This document shows positions 1-6,394 of a stretch of 20,792 bases of DNA, piece by piece; positions within the stretch are counted from its first letter, which is position 1, and every line of letters starts with the position of its first letter. The notes beneath the pieces were generated by a model, which was not told the DNA's origin, did no database searches, and worked only from the letters and a program-made list of their open reading frames with translations. This DNA is from a virus, in IMG/VR virus record IMGVR_UViG_3300030333_003949, positions 1-20,792 of that record, one strand, 5' to 3'. The position numbers and the translations under genes are program-made.

Positions 1-599
1 GCAGTCGTGCTCTCGCACTAGGCACGGAGTTTGTTGGAGTTCTCAACCAAACCAACACTTTTACACTAACTTCAGTGTGCTAGTAGTAGAACTACCATAA
101 GAACGGCTACTACCCTCAAGTAAATGCGAGCATAAGTTAGTGGGGCGAAGGAGTTTACAGAGCCGTGTCGCTGGACAATTCAAAGTAGCTTTAGCGAAAC
201 GAATGTAATGACCAATAGCGGGCCGTGCGTATAGAGAACTCCATCGCTAACTGCGAGGTATATAGAGGGGCAGTTAGCATTTATAACAAAAATAGGAGTA
301 AGAAAGCGAAAGAATAAGGTGTGAGCAGTTTTTCGTAAACATAAGAACCAATGCCTACTCACCTTTCGCATCTTAATCGTTAGAGGCGGCAGCGTATAAG
401 TCCTTAATTAAAGTTCCAGCCTAGCGAGGTCCCACGCCTGAAGTTGAAGTAGGGAGAGTAGGGTTAATCCACGATTAAGATTAAAAGCAGATAAGTCTTT
501 CCGCACGTAAGCACTGCACATTGGGAATATATGCGTAAATACCAATGAAAGTATAAAACCTATCGTTTTTCAACCGAGCGCAAGTCGCTCGGTTTTTTT
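1..599 (+). ncRNA. candidate large structured noncoding RNA (5' end outside window)
   Basis: No convincing gene lies in the first 718 bases. Instead I find several long perfect complements: 35-44 with 234-243 (10 bp), 64-72 with 134-142 (9 bp), 246-254 with 270-278 (9 bp), 372-380 with 471-479 (9 bp), 83-89 with 107-113, 306-312 with 363-369, and 519-524 with 542-547. Local hairpins include 6-10/22-26 and 29-33/48-52. The 35-44 segment lies in the loop of the 29-52 hairpin, so its pairing with 234-243 would be a pseudoknot or kissing interaction. The stretch ends in a strong rightward terminator at 572-599, so the transcript is on the + strand. I see no group I intron, tmRNA or RNase P signature. 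Known phage-borne giant RNAs (GOLLD, ROOL) are possible relatives, but I cannot confirm a family. Confidence 0.6.
572..599 (+). terminator. intrinsic terminator of the structured RNA
   Basis: A perfect 9-bp stem (AACCGAGCG, 572-580, with CGCTCGGTT, 586-594) closes a 5-base loop, and the T tract runs from 593 to 599. It separates the upstream RNA from the promoter at 650-678. Confidence 0.93.
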
Positions 600-649
600 C
601 TTCCCACCAAATTCACATCAGAATTTCCAACCTAAACTTAAAATAGTTC

Positions 650-678
650 TTGACAATTCCTTAAAGGCGTGATATAAT
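650..678 (+). promoter_or_regulatory. sigma70-type promoter of the first operon
   Basis: TTGACA at 650-655, 17-bp spacer, TATAAT at 673-678, preceded by AAAATAGTTC. Start of transcription is expected near 685, giving a leader of about 34 bases with an AGGAGG ribosome site at 708-713. One of ten near-identical promoters in the window. Confidence 0.9.
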
Positions 679-718
679 ATATGTATATTAAAATTTTGAA
701 GTCAAATAGGAGGAAACA

Positions 719-961
719 ATGGCACAAGTAGATAAGTTATATTTAGAAATTATGCAAATGGATAATGTTGATTTACTCAACAGAAGCCAAGAGCAAACAC
801 ACGAAGGCAAATTGATTCGCAAAGAAATTACACGCAGAAAAAACTGTGGCAATATCTGGATAGGCCCGCACATCAAGTGGACTATAGGCGATGAAGTTAT
901 TGAAACCCCTAGCACTGTAGGCACAGTCCGTATAGTAAAGGGAGGCACAAGTGTCAGATAA
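719..961 (+). CDS. hypothetical protein, first gene of the operon
   Basis: 80-residue protein of unknown function, started by ATG with an ideal AGGAGG at 708-713. The N-terminal half looks helical and charged (KEITRRK), the C-terminal half has beta-like stretches (IKWTIGDEVIE, VGTVRIVKGG). No signal peptide or membrane segment. It is the promoter-proximal gene, so it is probably made early and strongly. Its end overlaps the next gene by 11 bases. I do not recognise the family. Confidence 0.75.
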   Translation: MAQVDKLYLEIMQMDNVDLLNRSQEQTHEGKLIRKEITRRKNCGNIWIGPHIKWTIGDEVIETPSTVGTVRIVKGGTSVR

Positions 962-1349
962 GCATAACAAAGGACAACCTAGCATAGCAGATAGCCTATT
1001 TGACACATTACGACACCAGAGCAAGCTATCTATAGACGAGCAAATGCGTGATGCGCATAAGCTTGATGAAGATGATGGCTTGCTCTTTTTTCATACGCAT
1101 AGTGTATGGGAAGCGATTAGCAAGTTAGAGAAATTTTACGAGTGCAAAATCTATGGCGTTCTTGAAATGCAAGACATAGTAGAAAATCTACGCTGGTTAC
1201 AAGAAGATGAAAACAAAGTAGATAATCTAAGCAAACAACACTTGCTAGACGCAATGGAACACGCGTATGAGTTTATAGATGATAGCCATACATATGAAGA
1301 ATATGTAGACGCTATAGATGATTTCTTAAAGGAGCACAATGCACTTTAA
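951..1349 (+). CDS. hypothetical acidic protein
   Basis: 132 residues from a GTG start at 951, chosen because GGAGG sits at 941-945. The protein is rich in Asp/Glu and Leu and looks mostly helical, with an acidic C-terminus (YEEYVDAIDDFLKE). No catalytic motif, signal peptide or membrane segment is visible. Acidic early phage proteins often bind or mimic nucleic-acid-binding partners, but nothing in this sequence proves that. Confidence 0.75.
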   Translation: MSDKHNKGQPSIADSLFDTLRHQSKLSIDEQMRDAHKLDEDDGLLFFHTHSVWEAISKLEKFYECKIYGVLEMQDIVENLRWLQEDENKVDNLSKQHLLDAMEHAYEFIDDSHTYEEYVDAIDDFLKEHNAL

Positions 1350-1509
1350 GTCAGCAAAAGAAAAATGGGCATACTTTTTGGAATGGGTAAAGTCCACTGG
1401 CGCTACAACAAAACATTTGAAGTTGCTAGTAAAGGCTTACCCAAACCATAAGTATATTAAACAAATAAAAGCAGAATTAGAAAGGAGGGAAAATGCCAGC
1501 AAAGTTTAA
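1339..1509 (+). CDS. small basic hypothetical protein
   Basis: 56 residues. AGGAG at 1330-1334 precedes the ATG, and the gene overlaps both neighbours (11 and 17 bases). It is basic and helical (KSAKEKWAYFLEWVK, KQIKAELERRE). Translation coupling within the operon supports it as real. Function unknown. Confidence 0.6.
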   Translation: MHFKSAKEKWAYFLEWVKSTGATTKHLKLLVKAYPNHKYIKQIKAELERRENASKV

Positions 1510-1819
1510 ACCAAGTGAAAGAGTGTATAATAGAAGCCATTTCGGTCAGAGAATGTCAACTTCCTCGCAAAAGAACAGGAAGTGGAAACACTATTGGCTA
1601 AAATGCACAAGCACTGAAGAATTAATAGACGCTATCAATAGTGATAGAACGAAGCCAAAACACAAACAGAAGTTCAGAAATGAGCTTGTGCGTAGAGGCG
1701 TGCATTTAGTATGGGTGATGCCAGATGGCACACAAATAGAAAAAGACAGAAAGCTATTAGTAGAATGGTATAGCAAAAATCCACAATCGCTAGTAGAAAA
1801 ACTACAGGGGCTAAACTAA
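1493..1819 (+). CDS. basic hypothetical phage protein
   Basis: 108 residues, ATG preceded by AAAGGAGG at 1481-1488. Strongly basic, with the pattern STEELIDAIN, then KPKHKQKFRNELVRRG, which resembles a short conserved protein I associate with marine T4-type phages (from memory). The Lys/Arg-rich centre suggests nucleic-acid binding, as inference only. It ends in TAATG, shared with the next gene. Confidence 0.7.
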   Translation: MPAKFKPSERVYNRSHFGQRMSTSSQKNRKWKHYWLKCTSTEELIDAINSDRTKPKHKQKFRNELVRRGVHLVWVMPDGTQIEKDRKLLVEWYSKNPQSLVEKLQGLN

Positions 1820-2007
1820 TGGGAATATTTACACACTTAATTCCGCAGAACGAATTTAGACAGTTCCTAAGGCGAGTAGACTTTCTAAAAACTAAAGGCA
1901 TTACCATTGATTATCAGGCGTCACAACGCAATAAGAGAATGGTAAAGATAATCATGCATAAAGCGTATGATTGGGAAGAACTAGATAGAATATGCGAGGA
2001 GATGTAA
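1819..2007 (+). CDS. hypothetical protein
   Basis: 62 residues starting in the TAATG overlap with the previous gene and ending in TAATG with the next. Mixed charge, one likely helix (NEFRQFLRRVDFLKTKG) and a short beta segment (VKIIMH). No known motif. Supported by operon continuity rather than by homology. Confidence 0.6.
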   Translation: MGIFTHLIPQNEFRQFLRRVDFLKTKGITIDYQASQRNKRMVKIIMHKAYDWEELDRICEEM

Positions 2008-2093
2008 TGGATTTTACAGTAATTTTATTAGTAGCAATGTTCCTAGTTTTTATATATTTTAACGATAGAAACGATAGAGGAGGCTTTTCGTGA
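2007..2093 (+). CDS. tiny single-pass membrane protein
   Basis: 28 residues from ATG in a TAATG overlap. One hydrophobic segment (about residues 4-18, VILLVAMFLVFIYF) is followed by a polar charged tail (NDRNDRGG). It is the first of three consecutive overlapping tiny membrane genes. Very short, so real only if translated; the exact stop/start overlaps on both sides argue for it. Confidence 0.5.
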   Translation: MDFTVILLVAMFLVFIYFNDRNDRGGFS

Positions 2094-2203
2094 AAAAAGT
2101 AATGGAAGCAATATGGGGCGACTATGAGCGTGGCCTAGATACAGTATTATTGATTGTAGGCTATAGCTTATTAGTAGCAATTCTATGGGCAGGAGTAGCA
2201 TAG
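2090..2203 (+). CDS. tiny single-pass membrane protein
   Basis: 37 residues from GTG at 2090, overlapping the previous stop (GTGA), with a GGAGG-type site at 2079-2083. Polar N-terminus (KKVMEAIWGDYERG) then one hydrophobic segment (about residues 19-36). Second of three small membrane genes in a row. Function unknown. Confidence 0.5.
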   Translation: MKKVMEAIWGDYERGLDTVLLIVGYSLLVAILWAGVA

Positions 2204-2307
2204 TGGAAAATCTATTTGTAGAAATTTATACAGGATTTTTAGTATTCCTGTGCGTAAGCACATTTGTAATAGTGCTTATTGAGCACATTTTAGATGGATT
2301 GTTTTAA
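2203..2307 (+). CDS. tiny single-pass membrane protein
   Basis: 34 residues from GTG at 2203, overlapping the previous TAG. One hydrophobic segment (about residues 9-26, including FLVFLCVSTFVIVLI). Ends in TAATG with the next gene. Start choice is uncertain but the frame fills the gap exactly. Confidence 0.45.
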   Translation: MENLFVEIYTGFLVFLCVSTFVIVLIEHILDGLF

Positions 2308-2537
2308 TGGGTAAAATAATAAAGTTTCCTACTCATTTGCGTAGAGTAGGAAATAAATATAAGCAAGAAGAAATTGAACGCATAACAGAGATGCTTCGTT
2401 TATGTGATAGCGATATGTCTACAATGGTATATCAAATAGAGCAACTAAACGAGGAGTTAAAAGGGCTATCAGTAGAGTATGAAGCACTTTTAGCAAGATT
2501 ACAAAAATTATTAGAGGAAGACGATGGCAAAAATTGA
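2307..2537 (+). CDS. coiled-coil hypothetical protein
   Basis: 76 residues. The N-terminus MGKIIKFPTHLRR carries the I-x-FP pattern also seen at the start of the gene at 5314-5547. The remainder is a long amphipathic helix with coiled-coil character (residues 20-72; MVYQIEQLNEELKG). Likely a small oligomeric protein. It overlaps the MazG-like gene by 14 bases, so the two are translationally coupled. Confidence 0.7.
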   Translation: MGKIIKFPTHLRRVGNKYKQEEIERITEMLRLCDSDMSTMVYQIEQLNEELKGLSVEYEALLARLQKLLEEDDGKN

Positions 2538-2919
2538 TGAATATGCAAAGTTTGTAGACCACACTACAAGCACAGAAAGTAAAGATATGTCTGCGTTAGG
2601 ACATAAATTGTGGGAATTAGACGATGCGGCCAATTGGCCTCGCTTACTTACTGCCGTTATTGGCATGCAAAGTGAGACAGGCGAATTTGCCGAGATAGTG
2701 AAAAAGATAACTTTTCAAGGTAAAGAGTATAATGATGAAGTAAAATTTCATCTCATGCGAGAACTTGGCGATATATTATGGTATTGGGCTCAAGGTTGCA
2801 TGAGTCTTGGCTACGAACCTAGTGAGGTTATTGAGGAAAACATCAGAAAACTTGAGGAAAGGTATCCTGATGGCTTTGAAATAATGAGAAGTGAACATAG
2901 AAAAGAGGGGGATATATAA
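2524..2919 (+). CDS. mazG: MazG-like nucleotide pyrophosphohydrolase
   Basis: 131 residues, single-domain all-helical MazG type. The metal-binding signature is present: E51-x2-E54 in QSETGEFAEIVKK and E80-x2-D83 in RELGDILWYWAQ, followed by the typical SLGY and EENIRKLEERYPDGF C-terminal segment. The family hydrolyses (d)NTPs to monophosphates and pyrophosphate. Phage MazG proteins are thought to clean nucleotide pools or alter host alarmone signalling, though that role is debated. AGGAAG at 2514-2519 is the ribosome site. The fold and active site are clear; substrate is not. Confidence 0.88.
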   Translation: MAKIDEYAKFVDHTTSTESKDMSALGHKLWELDDAANWPRLLTAVIGMQSETGEFAEIVKKITFQGKEYNDEVKFHLMRELGDILWYWAQGCMSLGYEPSEVIEENIRKLEERYPDGFEIMRSEHRKEGDI

Positions 2920-3545
2920 TGGCAAATCATGTTTATTTTAATATACAGTTAAGCCTAGACGATGGTGAGACTGCATTAGTGCAAAAACTAAGTAAAAAAG
3001 TGGAATATATGGAAGGTAGTGGTGATTTCAAGTATAAAAGCTATGATTTATCTTTACTTCCTATATACCCAACACCATACGAAGAAGATAATTGGTATGC
3101 TTGGGGTTGCGACAATATGGGGGCTAAGTGGGTAAACTGCGAAGAATTTGAAGATACCTATATTACAGGTTATTCAGCGTGGAGTCCGCCTATACCATTA
3201 GTAGAAAATCTAGTGCAATACATATACGACCAAGTAGGTGGTAAAGTAAGTGCAGAAATGACATATGAAGATGAGTTCAGAAACTTCATAGGTAAGGGAG
3301 AATTTTGGATAGAAGCTGGTAATGTTTATCACGATATTGATGAGTGTGAAGGCGAAGACCTTAATCAACTTATGCTAGAAGCATATGGTAAAGATGATGA
3401 TTGGTTTCAGTCAGATGAGTTTGATTGGTGGGAAGAATATCCTGTCGTAAAAGGAAGTCTAAAAGGAGAAAACATGGAAGCACAAACATATGTTGACGAG
3501 CTAGTATACGATTTCTTTGATAAAGGGAGATTGGAACTATTATGA
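2919..3545 (+). CDS. YubB/Api92-like ferredoxin-fold protein
   Basis: 208 residues starting MANHVYFNIQL. The central pattern DNMGAKWVNCEEF followed by YSAWSPPIPLVENL resembles the YubB/Api92 (DUF1281-like) proteins common on phages and plasmids, which carry a WGTKW-type motif and a ferredoxin-like fold. The C-terminal third is unusually rich in Asp, Glu and Trp (DEFDWWEEYP). Function of the family is unknown. Assignment is from motif memory, so moderate confidence in the name but high that it is a gene. Confidence 0.75.
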   Translation: MANHVYFNIQLSLDDGETALVQKLSKKVEYMEGSGDFKYKSYDLSLLPIYPTPYEEDNWYAWGCDNMGAKWVNCEEFEDTYITGYSAWSPPIPLVENLVQYIYDQVGGKVSAEMTYEDEFRNFIGKGEFWIEAGNVYHDIDECEGEDLNQLMLEAYGKDDDWFQSDEFDWWEEYPVVKGSLKGENMEAQTYVDELVYDFFDKGRLELL

Positions 3546-3808
3546 CGCAGTATGAAAAAGAAGTAGAACTTCAAAGAATGAAGTTAGCTGCTGAGGAGTG
3601 GAGAAAAGGTGTAAGAAGTATTCATATCCACAAACTTAAAAGTATGTGGTATGAAACAAGACCACAAGATACTGATGAACATAATGTAACAGATGTGCAT
3701 TATAATGATGATTCTATTATCAGAACACTTTATGACGGCACTAAGATAATTTTACAAGATGGAGTTGAAGGCAAAGAACTCCTTGACAGATTTATGAGGT
3801 ATAACTAA
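3542..3808 (+). CDS. hypothetical protein
   Basis: 88 residues, ATGA overlap with the previous gene. Helical, charged N-terminus (YEKEVELQRMKLAAEEWRKG) followed by a region with alternating hydrophobics (SIIRTLYDGTKIILQDG) that looks like a beta hairpin. No known motif. Confidence 0.7.
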   Translation: MTQYEKEVELQRMKLAAEEWRKGVRSIHIHKLKSMWYETRPQDTDEHNVTDVHYNDDSIIRTLYDGTKIILQDGVEGKELLDRFMRYN

Positions 3809-4011
3809 TGATTGGTAAGTATATAATTACACAAGTAGAAGATGACTTTGAGCATTATATGTATGTGAAAGATATGTCGCAGACAGATGCTAAAAAGGAA
3901 TTATGTAGAGAGTGGGGATTTACTCCACAAGAAATGAATGATATTATCAACAACTACTGGAAAAAACAAGATAATATTGATGAAACAGGAGATTTAGGAG
4001 AAATTATATGA
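3808..4011 (+). CDS. hypothetical protein
   Basis: 67 residues in a TAATG overlap. Contains QTDAKKELCREWGFTPQEMNDII, which could be a small helix-turn-helix-like helical pair, and an acidic C-terminus. Next to a SANT-like DNA-binding gene. Function not recognised. Confidence 0.65.
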   Translation: MIGKYIITQVEDDFEHYMYVKDMSQTDAKKELCREWGFTPQEMNDIINNYWKKQDNIDETGDLGEII

Positions 4012-4340
4012 GTGTAAACTACACTAGCGAACAGGTGGCGATGATGACTAAAGCCTATACTGAAAATCCATGTCGCGAAACAGTAGAAAAACTATCGGAA
4101 GATTTAGATAAAAGTATAAAATCTATCATAGGAAAACTGAGTCGCGAAGGGGTCTATAAGAAAACAGTATATAAAACAAAAACAGGAGAAGACCCAGAAA
4201 CTAAAAAAGAAATAGTAGCAAATCTAGCAGATATATTGGAGATTGACTTCGGGGTTATAGCGGGGTTGGAGAAGTCTCCAAAGGCAGATTTAAAACTTTT
4301 GAGAAGTGCTGTTCAGAAACAGCTAGGGTTGATGGAATGA
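4008..4340 (+). CDS. SANT/Myb-like DNA-binding phage protein (paralogue 1)
   Basis: 110 residues. Residues 1-50 form a helical SANT/HTH-like unit: YTSEQVAMMTKAYTEN, then VEKLSEDLDKSIKSIIGKL and SREGVYKKT. This aligns with the protein at 13699 (YTAEEPTPEN, IADQLEESPNGVRMILTKAG, VYVRKT). The C-terminal part (IAGLEKSPKADLKLLRSAV) also parallels its ISKLTGKAANYFANII tail, so the two are full-length paralogues. Related units occur in the genes at 5540 and 18279. The pattern predicts DNA binding; a nucleoid-like or regulatory role is inference. ATGA overlaps on both sides. Confidence 0.78.
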   Translation: MSVNYTSEQVAMMTKAYTENPCRETVEKLSEDLDKSIKSIIGKLSREGVYKKTVYKTKTGEDPETKKEIVANLADILEIDFGVIAGLEKSPKADLKLLRSAVQKQLGLME

Positions 4341-4561
4341 CTGCTTGGAAAAATAGAATAGTAGAACTTCTACCAACTAACAGTAAAACTAGGGAAGTTA
4401 TTGAAAAACGAGGAAAGTATTATCTAGTAGAGAAAGAAGCAAGACTTCACCCAGAAATGGGCATGATAATAACTTTATATAACCCCGATGATGACTATAG
4501 GTTTACTACCTCTGTGAGAAACATTCGTTTTCCACAACCAGATGAGTTTGAAGGACTATAG
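4337..4561 (+). CDS. hypothetical protein, last gene of the operon
   Basis: 74 residues, ATGA overlap with the preceding gene. Mixed beta-like composition (GKYYLVEKEARLHPEMGMII, DYRFTTSVRNIRFPQPDEF) suggests a small all-beta fold. Function unknown. It is followed by 531 bases without a gene. Confidence 0.65.
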   Translation: MTAWKNRIVELLPTNSKTREVIEKRGKYYLVEKEARLHPEMGMIITLYNPDDDYRFTTSVRNIRFPQPDEFEGL

Positions 4562-4741
4562 CGGGGTCAAATACTCTGCTATGGTTCTTGCAGACCATTA
4601 CATCTTTTTATAATCTAGGGATAATTTGCATATAAGGCGTATTAATTTTACATAGTTTTATTATGTATATTGGTTATTATAGGTAAAAAATAACGGACGA
4701 ATTAGACGCAATTGTAGGAACTTGGAGTGTTGAGTGAATTT

Positions 4742-4786
4742 AGTAAGAATTATGTGCAGTTCGATACGAACCTTCTTACTTTTTTA
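4742..4786 (+). terminator. two-tier rightward terminator
   Basis: Outer stem AGTAAGAA (4742-4749) with TTCTTACT (4773-4780), inner stem GTTCG (4759-4763) with CGAAC (4767-4771), then a T tract at 4780-4786. On the opposite strand there is no U tract after the stem, so it works rightward. It lies 180 bases after the last gene, leaving room for an unannotated transcript. Confidence 0.75.
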
Positions 4787-4823
4787 TAGATTTATAAATG
4801 ATTGATATGACTTCCTCATAATC

Positions 4824-4911
4824 ACATCGCTAAATAATTAAAATTACAAGGTAAGCTCTTTCGCTTTGGCTACAGAGCTCTCTTGAAATGTAATTTCATT
4901 ATAAGCGATGT
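4824..4911. ncRNA. candidate structured RNA, long nested hairpin
   Basis: Three nested perfect pairings: ACATCGCT (4824-4831) with AGCGATGT (4904-4911); AAATTACA (4841-4848) with TGTAATTT (4889-4896), extended by CAAG with CTTG around a 3-base bulge; and AGCTCT (4854-4859) with AGAGCT (4874-4879). Together they form an 88-base arm. Strand is ambiguous because it is symmetric; a TGnTATAAT element on the minus strand (4968-4976) would start a leftward transcript just before it. Confidence 0.5.
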
Positions 4912-5092
4912 TGCGTGAAATATGAGAATTATTTGGTTTATCTAAATCATTTATTAATTATGATATTATTATACCACAATTTTACCAAAAATGCAAGAAG
5001 TATTTTTTGGTGGGGTATGATTTTGCGGATTGGAATAGTATGAAGTCATGATAAAATATTTTATTTTTTGAATGTGGAGTAGTAATTTGAGG

Positions 5093-5326
5093 TTATCGAA
5101 ACCATCGTTGCTCTCGAGCTCTCCTCTCAAACTCGGCTTTTTCTTTAGCAATTGCTCGGTCTTTTCGTCTAATCGCTTCTTGCTTTACTCGCCTTCTCTT
5201 TGCGTTTGGCTTTTCATACCACTCTCGTTTGCGAACTTCATCTTTTATACCAGCGTTGTCGCACTTCTTTCGAAAAATTCGAAGTGCTTTTTCAAAGGAC
5301 ATATTTTTAGCATTTACTCTTGGCAT
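5093..5326 (-). CDS. rpsU: phage-encoded ribosomal protein bS21
   Basis: 77 residues with the bS21 pattern: SFEKALRIFRKKCDNAGI, then VRKREWYEKPNAKRRRVKQE, matching the E. coli protein (FDVALRRFKRSCEKAGV, VRRREFYEKPTTERKRAK). Length equals the cellular family. bS21 sits on the 30S platform next to the anti-Shine-Dalgarno end of 16S rRNA and helps initiation on structured or natural mRNAs. A phage copy could exchange into host ribosomes to favour phage transcripts; that effect is inference, though phage bS21 genes are known in marine phages. AGAGGG precedes the ATG. The gene overlaps its upstream neighbour by 13 bases and ends the leftward operon. Confidence 0.95.
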   Translation of the reverse strand: MPRVNAKNMSFEKALRIFRKKCDNAGIKDEVRKREWYEKPNAKRRRVKQEAIRRKDRAIAKEKAEFERRAREQRWFR

Positions 5327-5547
5327 ATACCCTCTGCTCGTGTTAGGCGATAGAGGTCGTTTGCAATATTGTTTTGATTGTCACAGGTTGCTTGTATAAA
5401 TCTTTGAACCCATGCCATATCATAGCAGAAATCGGGATCCGCTATATTGATACCTAACTTACTACATTCAGTAATAAGTTTATCCATTAGTATTAAAACT
5501 TGTTTTTCCGAATCTGTTTTTCTCGGAAATTGTATTACATTATTCAT
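5314..5547 (-). CDS. conserved-looking hypothetical phage protein
   Basis: 77 residues beginning MNNVIQFPRK. Predicted helical, with DPDFCYDMAWVQRFIQATCDNQNN in its centre, a pattern (yD-AWV-F--A--DNQ) I associate with small proteins of T4-type marine phages, without known function. Sits between a SANT-like gene and bS21 and overlaps both by 8 and 13 bases, so the three are co-translated. Confidence 0.75.
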   Translation of the reverse strand: MNNVIQFPRKTDSEKQVLILMDKLITECSKLGINIADPDFCYDMAWVQRFIQATCDNQNNIANDLYRLTRAEGICQE

Positions 5548-5740
5548 CTCTTATCCTTTTAAATGTCCACCCACGCTTTCGCAGGTAGTTTACTTGTGAA
5601 GTTATAGAACTGCGTGTTCTATTAAGTTTACTTTCTAAATCAGCTATGGGAATTACATTGTAGTATTCCTTTAGCGTTGCTTTCTCAGTATCAGACCAAT
5701 GCCCTCTGCGAGTAGCTAATTTAGTTTCAGTTAATTTCAT
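5540..5740 (-). CDS. SANT/Myb-like DNA-binding protein (paralogue 2)
   Basis: 66 residues. RGHWSDTEKATLKEYYNV, IADLESKLNRTRSSITSQV and YLRKRGW match the SANT/HTH unit of the proteins at 4008, 13699 and 18279 (W-x-D/E-E...; I-x2-L-x-R/K-T/S-x2-S-I/V; L...G). It has a single unit and a basic tail (RKRGWTFKRIRDE). The ATG sits exactly 7 bases after the -10 box of its promoter, so the mRNA is predicted to be leaderless. First gene of the bS21 operon; it may regulate or package DNA, as inference. Confidence 0.75.
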   Translation of the reverse strand: MKLTETKLATRRGHWSDTEKATLKEYYNVIPIADLESKLNRTRSSITSQVNYLRKRGWTFKRIRDE

Positions 5741-5746
5741 ATTTAT

Positions 5747-5775
5747 ATTATACTAAATTTGAAAGGAATTGTCAA
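5747..5775 (-). promoter_or_regulatory. sigma70-type promoter of the bS21 operon
   Basis: On the minus strand TTGACA (5775-5770), 17-bp spacer, TATAAT (5752-5747), preceded by AAAAATAGTTC. The A of the ATG at 5740 is the predicted +1. The TAG stop of the upstream oxygenase gene lies inside the upstream A-rich block of this promoter. Confidence 0.9.
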
Positions 5776-5778
5776 GAA

Positions 5779-6279
5779 CTATTTTTGGGTTGCTGGACGA
5801 AAGAACACGGAAAGTGTAAATCGATAGCTGGGAGCTATAAAAGAAGCAGGTCGAATGGAATGAGGGTGATGACCATCAAAGATAACTGCTCGATTTGGTT
5901 TATAACTAACTACTCTATCATCTTCGCCTCTGTCTCCATAAAAAATAGTTTCGCCATACCATTCTTCTTGCCATATAGGATTTAAGTAATAACAAAGCAC
6001 TTTGCTATCACCATGAGTATGTCGAAAATTCACAGAAGAAGGAGTAGTAAGATTAATAACTGCTTTTTCTAAAGTGGTATTCTGGAGTTCATCTACAGTA
6101 AAGTAGTGTTTAAATTGAGTTAATTCCTGTAAATCAACTGATGAATGAAGACATGGATACTGTCTGTTCTCAATAGTAGAGGTATCGTCCCAACCAATTT
6201 CATAATTAGCTGTAACTGACATAGTATATAAGTCAGTCATATCATCTTCAGTCATAAAATTATCGTAAATTTTTATCAT
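5779..6279 (-). CDS. 2OG-Fe(II) oxygenase
   Basis: 166 residues from the ATG at 6279; a longer frame reaching 6330 is rejected because its first 17 codons overlap the promoter. The double-stranded beta-helix core shows the iron triad: H89-x-D91 (FRHTHGDSKVLCYYLNP) and a distal His in GHHPHSIRP (138 or 140), with R153 (YRFTLSVFFRP) placed to bind 2-oxoglutarate. The family couples 2-oxoglutarate decarboxylation to hydroxylation or demethylation; the substrate here is unknown. Such oxygenases are common in marine T4-type phages. Monocistronic, leftward, with its stop overlapping the next promoter. Confidence 0.85.
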   Translation of the reverse strand: MIKIYDNFMTEDDMTDLYTMSVTANYEIGWDDTSTIENRQYPCLHSSVDLQELTQFKHYFTVDELQNTTLEKAVINLTTPSSVNFRHTHGDSKVLCYYLNPIWQEEWYGETIFYGDRGEDDRVVSYKPNRAVIFDGHHPHSIRPASFIAPSYRFTLSVFFRPATQK

Positions 6280-6285
6280 TTGTAT

Positions 6286-6314
6286 ATTATAGCAAATATG
6301 TGAGCATAAGTCAA
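6286..6314 (-). promoter_or_regulatory. leftward sigma70-type promoter of the oxygenase gene
   Basis: Minus strand TTGACT (6314-6309), 17-bp spacer, TATAAT (6291-6286), with AAAAATAATTC upstream. The ATG at 6279 coincides with predicted +1. It is divergent from the promoter at 6346-6374; the two -35 boxes are about 31 bases apart. Confidence 0.85.
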
Positions 6315-6345
6315 GAATTATTTTTGACATAGTTATAAAAACTTC

Positions 6346-6374
6346 TTGACAAGAGGTGTTATTTTTGATATAAT
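6346..6374 (+). promoter_or_regulatory. rightward sigma70-type promoter
   Basis: TTGACA 6346-6351, 17-bp spacer, TATAAT 6369-6374, preceded by AAAAACTTC. Start expected near 6381, followed by GGAG (6384-6387) for the gene at 6395. Confidence 0.88.
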
Positions 6375-6394
6375 ATTACAAATGGAGAATTTTT

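Larger units (their letters stand above)
4562..5092. other. gene-free spacer between convergent operons
   Basis: No supportable coding sequence on either strand. It holds a rightward terminator (4742-4786), a three-tier nested hairpin (4824-4911), a small hairpin ACCAAAAAT/ATTTTTTGGT (4984-5011), and an AT-only palindrome near 5051-5064. A possible leftward extended -10 promoter (TGGTATAAT, hexamer 4973-4968 on the minus strand) points into the nested hairpin, and a weak rightward TATAAT lies at 4609-4614. The region may encode one or two small RNAs. Confidence 0.6.

Noticed and set aside
180-371. minus-strand frame of 63 codons
   Set aside because: Lies in the structured RNA block, has no ribosome site and the translated peptide is low in plausible motifs.
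1-599. tmRNA, RNase P or group I intron
   Set aside because: No tRNA-like ends with TTCGAC T-loop plus CCA, no P4-like RNase P segments and no group I core sequences were recognisable.
5072-5353. plus-strand 93-codon frame
   Set aside because: Antisense shadow of bS21, Ser/Phe-rich, no homology.
6280-6330. 17-codon extension of the 2OG oxygenase
   Set aside because: These codons overlap the -35/-10 of its own promoter; the ATG at 6279 is at +1.
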